A stretch of DNA of 8,751 nt, taken from positions 1 through 8,751 of the forward strand of contig JAFABC010000123.1 of the NCBI GenBank assembly GCA_023426275.1, read 5' to 3'. Below the pieces are notes generated by a model that saw only the letters and a program-made list of their open reading frames with translations, had not been told where the DNA came from and did no database searches. The position numbers were made by a program, and so were the translations under genes. The stretch comes from Pseudomonadota bacterium. Its GTDB lineage: Bacteria > Desulfobacterota > Desulfovibrionia > Desulfovibrionales > Desulfovibrionaceae. Position 1 is the first letter of the stretch, and every line of letters starts with the position of its first letter. Below, piece after piece: positions 6,029 through 8,751 of this stretch.

Positions 6029-7723
6029 TCAATATATGCAGTGGATATGAAGCGTTGATCCGTACTCGCTGATGAGGCCTTTGCGGATGCTTTCCTGGTA
6101 CGCCTCGCTCAGGATGACGACGTCATGGCTGAACTCCAGGATGTCCTGTGGGCGTATGACCGGCCGATCCAAAAAAGATTTTCCCCAGGCTTTGGGGTTG
6201 TTGTCCGCGAAAGCGACAAAGGAAAGCGCCTGAAGACGGCTCTCGGCAAGAAGATGCGATGCGGCGCCACCCGTGCCAAACCCGACAACCGGCTTGTTTC
6301 CGAGTGTCGCCACAAGCGCATCGATCAACCGATCGGTGGCGTCACTCCAAAAAAACAAGAATTTGACCGAGGCATCGGGAGCGATTGTCTGAAGAAACTC
6401 GTGGTGTGCGCCGTGATGATTCGTATTCGAACAAACAAGGATGTTTCCGGAAAAGTCTTGCAGTTGCTGCGCCGGCAGCAGGGGGGAGCCGCAATATTTT
6501 CCCGAAAACGCCGTAAAGTCATAGATGCCTCGGAGGCGGTCGTGGACGGGATGGGTGGCCAGGGAACTGAGCAGATCGGTACGGGTTCCGAAGATGACGT
6601 ATTGTTCCCGGCCAAAAGGCTGGTCGAGTTGCCGTGCCAGACAGGCATCATGGGAGGCCACGGCCGGGGAATTCATGGTCACGGTCCCGTGGACGAGGTT
6701 TTCCCCGAGCGTTTGCCGGAGGGTGGCCAGTTGGGCGGCGGTCTCCGGGAAGGTCTCGCCGCAGGCGCGGACAGCCGCATCGAAAAAGTGCTGCCACGGC
6801 ATGTCCTGCAAGAGATGCGGAAAGGAGAAGATGTTTTCGTCGATATAGTTGTCGCGGCAGATGCCGAAGGTGATGTGGAATCCGAGGTCGCGGGAGAGGT
6901 CCACCAGTTCGGCCAGATGGGGCAGGGAGGAACGCATCACCACAGCCGTGGTCGTGACGCGCCAGTCCGGCTTGGTCCCGGCCAGGGAGGAGATCAGGCG
7001 CAGGTTCGACAACAGGCGCGTCCACTTCCCTCCGACACGGATTTTTTCGTAGTCCGCGCCTGTCGCCTCAAAGCTCACCATCAAATGGAGGTTGTCGATG
7101 CGGGCCAGCAGGTCCTGGTGTTTGTGCAGGAGCAGGCCGTTGGTGTAGATGCGCAAGGCGGGCTTTGCCTGCGGCAGGGAAGCGACCGCTTCGATGATGC
7201 GGAGCGCGTCGTGGGTCAGAAACGGCTCTCCACCGGCGAGGACCAGTTCGGCGACCGTGTCCCAGCCAAAATCCTCCAGGGCATGCAGCAACGAGGACGC
7301 GTCTATGCCATCGCGATCATGGTCGGGCTTTTCCGCATAGCACATGATGCAACGCAGGTTGCAGCGCAGGGATGTCATCAAATTGTAGACAAGGGGCGGG
7401 GCGTCGAACTCCGGGCTCGCCTGGGCAAACGCGTGTTTTGAAACGGCACGGGCCGCCGCCCGAAGCGGTGGGTGCGCGTCGAACTCCGGAAACTCCAGCA
7501 TGTTGCCATGGTTTTTGAGGCACTGTTCACAGGGCGTGTTGGCAATGTCATGACGGGCAAGGCGCGACCGCAGGGTCCGCATGTCCTCGCCATGGTATAA
7601 TTCGAGGACCGTATCCCTGGTTAGGCGAAGTTTGTCGTGCTTGAATAGGTAATTGCAACAAGGACCGAAAACGTTGTTTCCAAAAAGAAGATAATGCCAG
7701 GGGAACGAGCAGAGTGGTTGCAT
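6029..7723 (-). CDS. Radical SAM protein with N-terminal SPASM-like cysteines and C-terminal Rossmann-like region
   Basis: The product is 564 residues. The radical SAM core carries CNLRCIMC at 121-128 (Cys121, Cys125, Cys128 bind the catalytic 4Fe-4S cluster), followed by AGGEP at 163-167, which holds S-adenosylmethionine, and RIYTNG at 191-196. Ahead of it, residues 1-75 contain Cys5, the pair Cys22-Cys23, and CEQC at 65-68, in the order usual for a SPASM auxiliary-cluster region, which normally lies after the core. A second cysteine patch follows the core (Cys411, and GNILVCSN with Cys431). Residues about 476-555 look like a nucleotide-binding Rossmann region: VVGFGTGGAASHLL (479-492), then FADNNPKAWGKSFLDRPVI (505-523). 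Similar segments occur at the end of some C-methyltransferases and sugar-modifying enzymes. ATG 7723 is chosen because SPASM-like sequence begins right after it, while the 140 codons upstream read as Arg/Pro-rich noncoding sequence and cross the terminator. The ribosome site is weak. The reaction is unknown. Confidence 0.9.
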   Translation of the reverse strand: MQPLCSFPWHYLLFGNNVFGPCCNYLFKHDKLRLTRDTVLELYHGEDMRTLRSRLARHDIANTPCEQCLKNHGNMLEFPEFDAHPPLRAAARAVSKHAFAQASPEFDAPPLVYNLMTSLRCNLRCIMCYAEKPDHDRDGIDASSLLHALEDFGWDTVAELVLAGGEPFLTHDALRIIEAVASLPQAKPALRIYTNGLLLHKHQDLLARIDNLHLMVSFEATGADYEKIRVGGKWTRLLSNLRLISSLAGTKPDWRVTTTAVVMRSSLPHLAELVDLSRDLGFHITFGICRDNYIDENIFSFPHLLQDMPWQHFFDAAVRACGETFPETAAQLATLRQTLGENLVHGTVTMNSPAVASHDACLARQLDQPFGREQYVIFGTRTDLLSSLATHPVHDRLRGIYDFTAFSGKYCGSPLLPAQQLQDFSGNILVCSNTNHHGAHHEFLQTIAPDASVKFLFFWSDATDRLIDALVATLGNKPVVGFGTGGAASHLLAESRLQALSFVAFADNNPKAWGKSFLDRPVIRPQDILEFSHDVVILSEAYQESIRKGLISEYGSTLHIHCIY

Positions 7724-8045
7724 AAGCGTGCTTTTCCATGGCGTTCGTTTCGGTTGGCCGGGGAAGGGAGAGATTTTCCCCCGTCTCCCCACAGTGGGAG
7801 CGGCCGGGACCTTGCCGGGCGCTCGCCAGATCGGCAGCCTTGTCGCCCGGCCTCGTGAAAAGACGGGGCGGCTTCTCTCGACGCCGCATCCGTACGTGTA
7901 GAGGAGGGGCGGCGGAATGAAAAGTCCGCGCGCCAACCGGCGAGCGGCGATTGTCCTTTCCCAGCAACGCAAAAGGCCCGGGCAACCTGGCCCGGGCCTT
8001 TTTTGCGGCAAACCGTTGCGCCGTGTTTGCCTTGTCCGGCCTGAA
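7724..8045. other. Noncoding gap between the small gene and the radical SAM gene
   Basis: These 322 bases hold the strong terminator at 7971-8004 and then about 250 bases of leader before the radical SAM start. The leader has small inverted repeats: GGGAGA/TCTCCC (7767-7772 with 7784-7789) and CTCCC/GGGAG (7785-7789 with 7796-7800). They overlap, so they could form alternative hairpins. I found no convincing promoter or known riboswitch. Reading frames across the gap are Arg/Pro-rich and look noncoding. Confidence 0.5.
7971..8004. terminator. Strong intrinsic terminator, probably bidirectional
   Basis: The sequence is a 13-bp perfect stem, AAAAGGCCCGGGC (7971-7983) with GCCCGGGCCTTTT (7990-8002), around a 6-base loop. 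On the plus strand six Ts follow the GC stem; on the minus strand there are four. It lies 41 bases after the stop of the small gene at 8046 and should end its transcript, separating it from the radical SAM gene. Confidence 0.88.
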
Positions 8046-8438
8046 TCAGCGGACGGGTTGTCCGACGCCGTGGTACATCTTGGCCTCGGTCTTTTCCGGC
8101 TTTTTGGCCAGGTAGGCGTGGCGCTTGCCGGCGACTTCGGCAAAGCGGGCCAGGATCGCCGGCAGGTCGGAGCCCTGCAACTCGGCGGCCAGGGGCGAAT
8201 GCTCCGTCAGACGTGGCGCGAGCGTATAGCCGGGGGCCTGCCCCGGGGTCAGCACGACGTCTTCATAGAGGATGTCGATCTTCTCCGTGTGATCGGCCTG
8301 CACGCCGTTGAGAAGCTCCATGATGGTGTAGACGAAAAACTTCTGCACATCGGCCGTGGATTCCGCCAAGCCCATGCTCTCGCGAAATTTCGGGATCAGT
8401 TCGTTTTCCAACTTGGTAAACGAGGTTATCCTGGTCAT
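8046..8438 (-). CDS. Small conserved-looking protein of unknown function
   Basis: I do not recognise this 130-residue protein. It has no signal peptide, membrane helix or cysteine, so it should be cytoplasmic. The N-terminal half (1-60) looks mainly helical and mixed-charge, with ENELIPKFRESM (11-22) and VQKFFVYTIMELLNG (31-45). A probable loop with VVLTPGQAPGYTLAPRL (61-77) follows, then a helical segment (80-108) and a Lys-rich tail (109-130). The start is well supported: GGGAGGTG (8441-8448) ends 2 bases before ATG 8438, with the GGGAGG core 4 bases away. It has its own promoter (8558-8585) and a strong terminator just after the stop, so it is a single-gene unit that may be well expressed. 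Coding is likely from the control signals and protein-like composition; the function is open. Confidence 0.82.
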   Translation of the reverse strand: MTRITSFTKLENELIPKFRESMGLAESTADVQKFFVYTIMELLNGVQADHTEKIDILYEDVVLTPGQAPGYTLAPRLTEHSPLAAELQGSDLPAILARFAEVAGKRHAYLAKKPEKTEAKMYHGVGQPVR

Positions 8439-8557
8439 AACACCTCCCGGATTGGGGTTTTCTGCCCGTGCCCGGCCAGGAAACGGCCGCCTCGCTCAGG
8501 CAGGCGCGCCGTGGCCCGGCGCGGGCCGGCGTGGCCCTGAGAGGCCCCCATCCTTTC

Positions 8558-8585
8558 TTTGTATGAATCCCGCCTCGCTTGTCAA
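8558..8585 (-). promoter_or_regulatory. Sigma-70-type promoter for the small unknown gene
   Basis: On the minus strand a perfect TTGACA (8580-8585) is followed after 16 bases by TACAAA (8558-8563), which matches the -10 consensus at four of six positions. Transcription would start near 8551, giving a GC-rich leader of about 112 bases before ATG 8438. It is the best promoter match I found in the window. Confidence 0.6.
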
Positions 8586-8624
8586 ATTCCTTGGTCGCGT
8601 GGCGATGCGCGATGGAGAAGACGA

Positions 8625-8666
8625 GAAGATGCCTCCGGCGGCCGGGAGGGGGTCACCCCCTCCCGG
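8625..8666 (+). repeat. GC-rich hairpin repeat, copy B
   Basis: The leader GAAGATGCCTCCGGCGGCC (8625-8643) runs into a perfect 11-bp inverted repeat, CCGGGAGGGGG (8642-8652) with CCCCCTCCCGG (8656-8666), around a TCA loop. Copy A at 1-37 has the same leader with one base changed and a hairpin whose arms differ but still pair. This is what one expects of a dispersed REP-like intergenic element. Its role (transcript end, RNA stability or a mobile REP unit) is not known from the sequence. Confidence 0.65.
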
Positions 8667-8751
8667 ACCCTCCCGAAAGGGGCGGGCGGATGTTGCGTTG
8701 GTTGGGCGGGCCTTCGAACGTTTGGCGGCGCATTTTCGCCCAGGCAAAGCC

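Larger units (their letters stand above)
8439..8751. other. Noncoding region upstream of the small gene
   Basis: These 313 bases hold the promoter at 8558-8585, a GC-rich leader of about 112 bases and the hairpin repeat at 8625-8666. The leader has a 6-bp hairpin, GGCCCG/CGGGCC (8513-8518 with 8522-8527). At the far right, a plus-strand ATG at 8690 opens a 20-codon reading to the window edge, and the minus strand is also open from the edge to a TGA in the repeat. Neither can be called a gene from this window. Confidence 0.5.

Noticed and set aside
6125..7441. 438-codon plus-strand open frame opposite the radical SAM gene
   Set aside because: It is antisense to the conserved cysteine and GGEP motifs and has mirror-frame composition.
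7724..8143. 140-residue N-terminal extension of the radical SAM protein
   Set aside because: The extension runs through the terminator and into the small gene, is Arg/Pro-rich, and has no family resemblance. The protein-like sequence starts at ATG 7723.
8496..8747. 83-codon minus-strand open frame at the right edge
   Set aside because: It is built from the hairpin repeat and promoter region, is rich in Pro, Gly, Arg and Ser, and has no ribosome site.

Overview
The window is GC-rich bacterial DNA with six convincing protein genes, all on the minus strand. High GC, a periplasmic peptide-type binding protein, a diguanylate cyclase, a Tat-exported enzyme, and a GC-rich hairpin element at both ends suggest a Desulfovibrio/Solidesulfovibrio-like sulfate reducer (Desulfobacterota). 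No taxonomic marker gene is present, so this is an inference from gene style, not proof. I see no tRNA, rRNA, CRISPR array, transposase or phage gene.

Reading in the direction of transcription (right to left): 8439-8751 is noncoding and holds a GC-rich hairpin repeat, then a good sigma-70-type promoter. The promoter drives a small gene of unknown function (8046-8438), which is closed by a strong terminator (7971-8004). Next is a 564-residue radical SAM protein (6029-7723) with an unusual layout: a SPASM-like cysteine region in front of the radical SAM core, and a Rossmann-like region behind it. A metallo-beta-lactamase-fold protein of the AHL-lactonase type (5081-5833, GTG start) follows after a 195-base gap.

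After a 256-base gap with a candidate promoter comes a two-gene unit. It encodes a membrane GGDEF diguanylate cyclase (3433-4824) and a periplasmic family-5 solute-binding protein (1949-3430), only 2 bases apart. No ABC permease or ATPase is beside them, so the binding protein may act as a ligand-sensing partner of the cyclase. The last gene (53-1681) is a class V, PLP-dependent aminotransferase-fold enzyme with a Tat signal peptide, hence probably periplasmic. It is followed at the window edge by the same repeat element seen at the other end, in opposite orientation.

The most interesting points are the cyclase/binding-protein pair as a possible c-di-GMP signalling module, the periplasmic PLP enzyme, the radical SAM fusion architecture, and the lactonase homologue that seems to lack the metal-bridging aspartate. 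The genes do not form one obvious pathway. Apart from the cyclase/binding-protein pair they look like separate transcription units.
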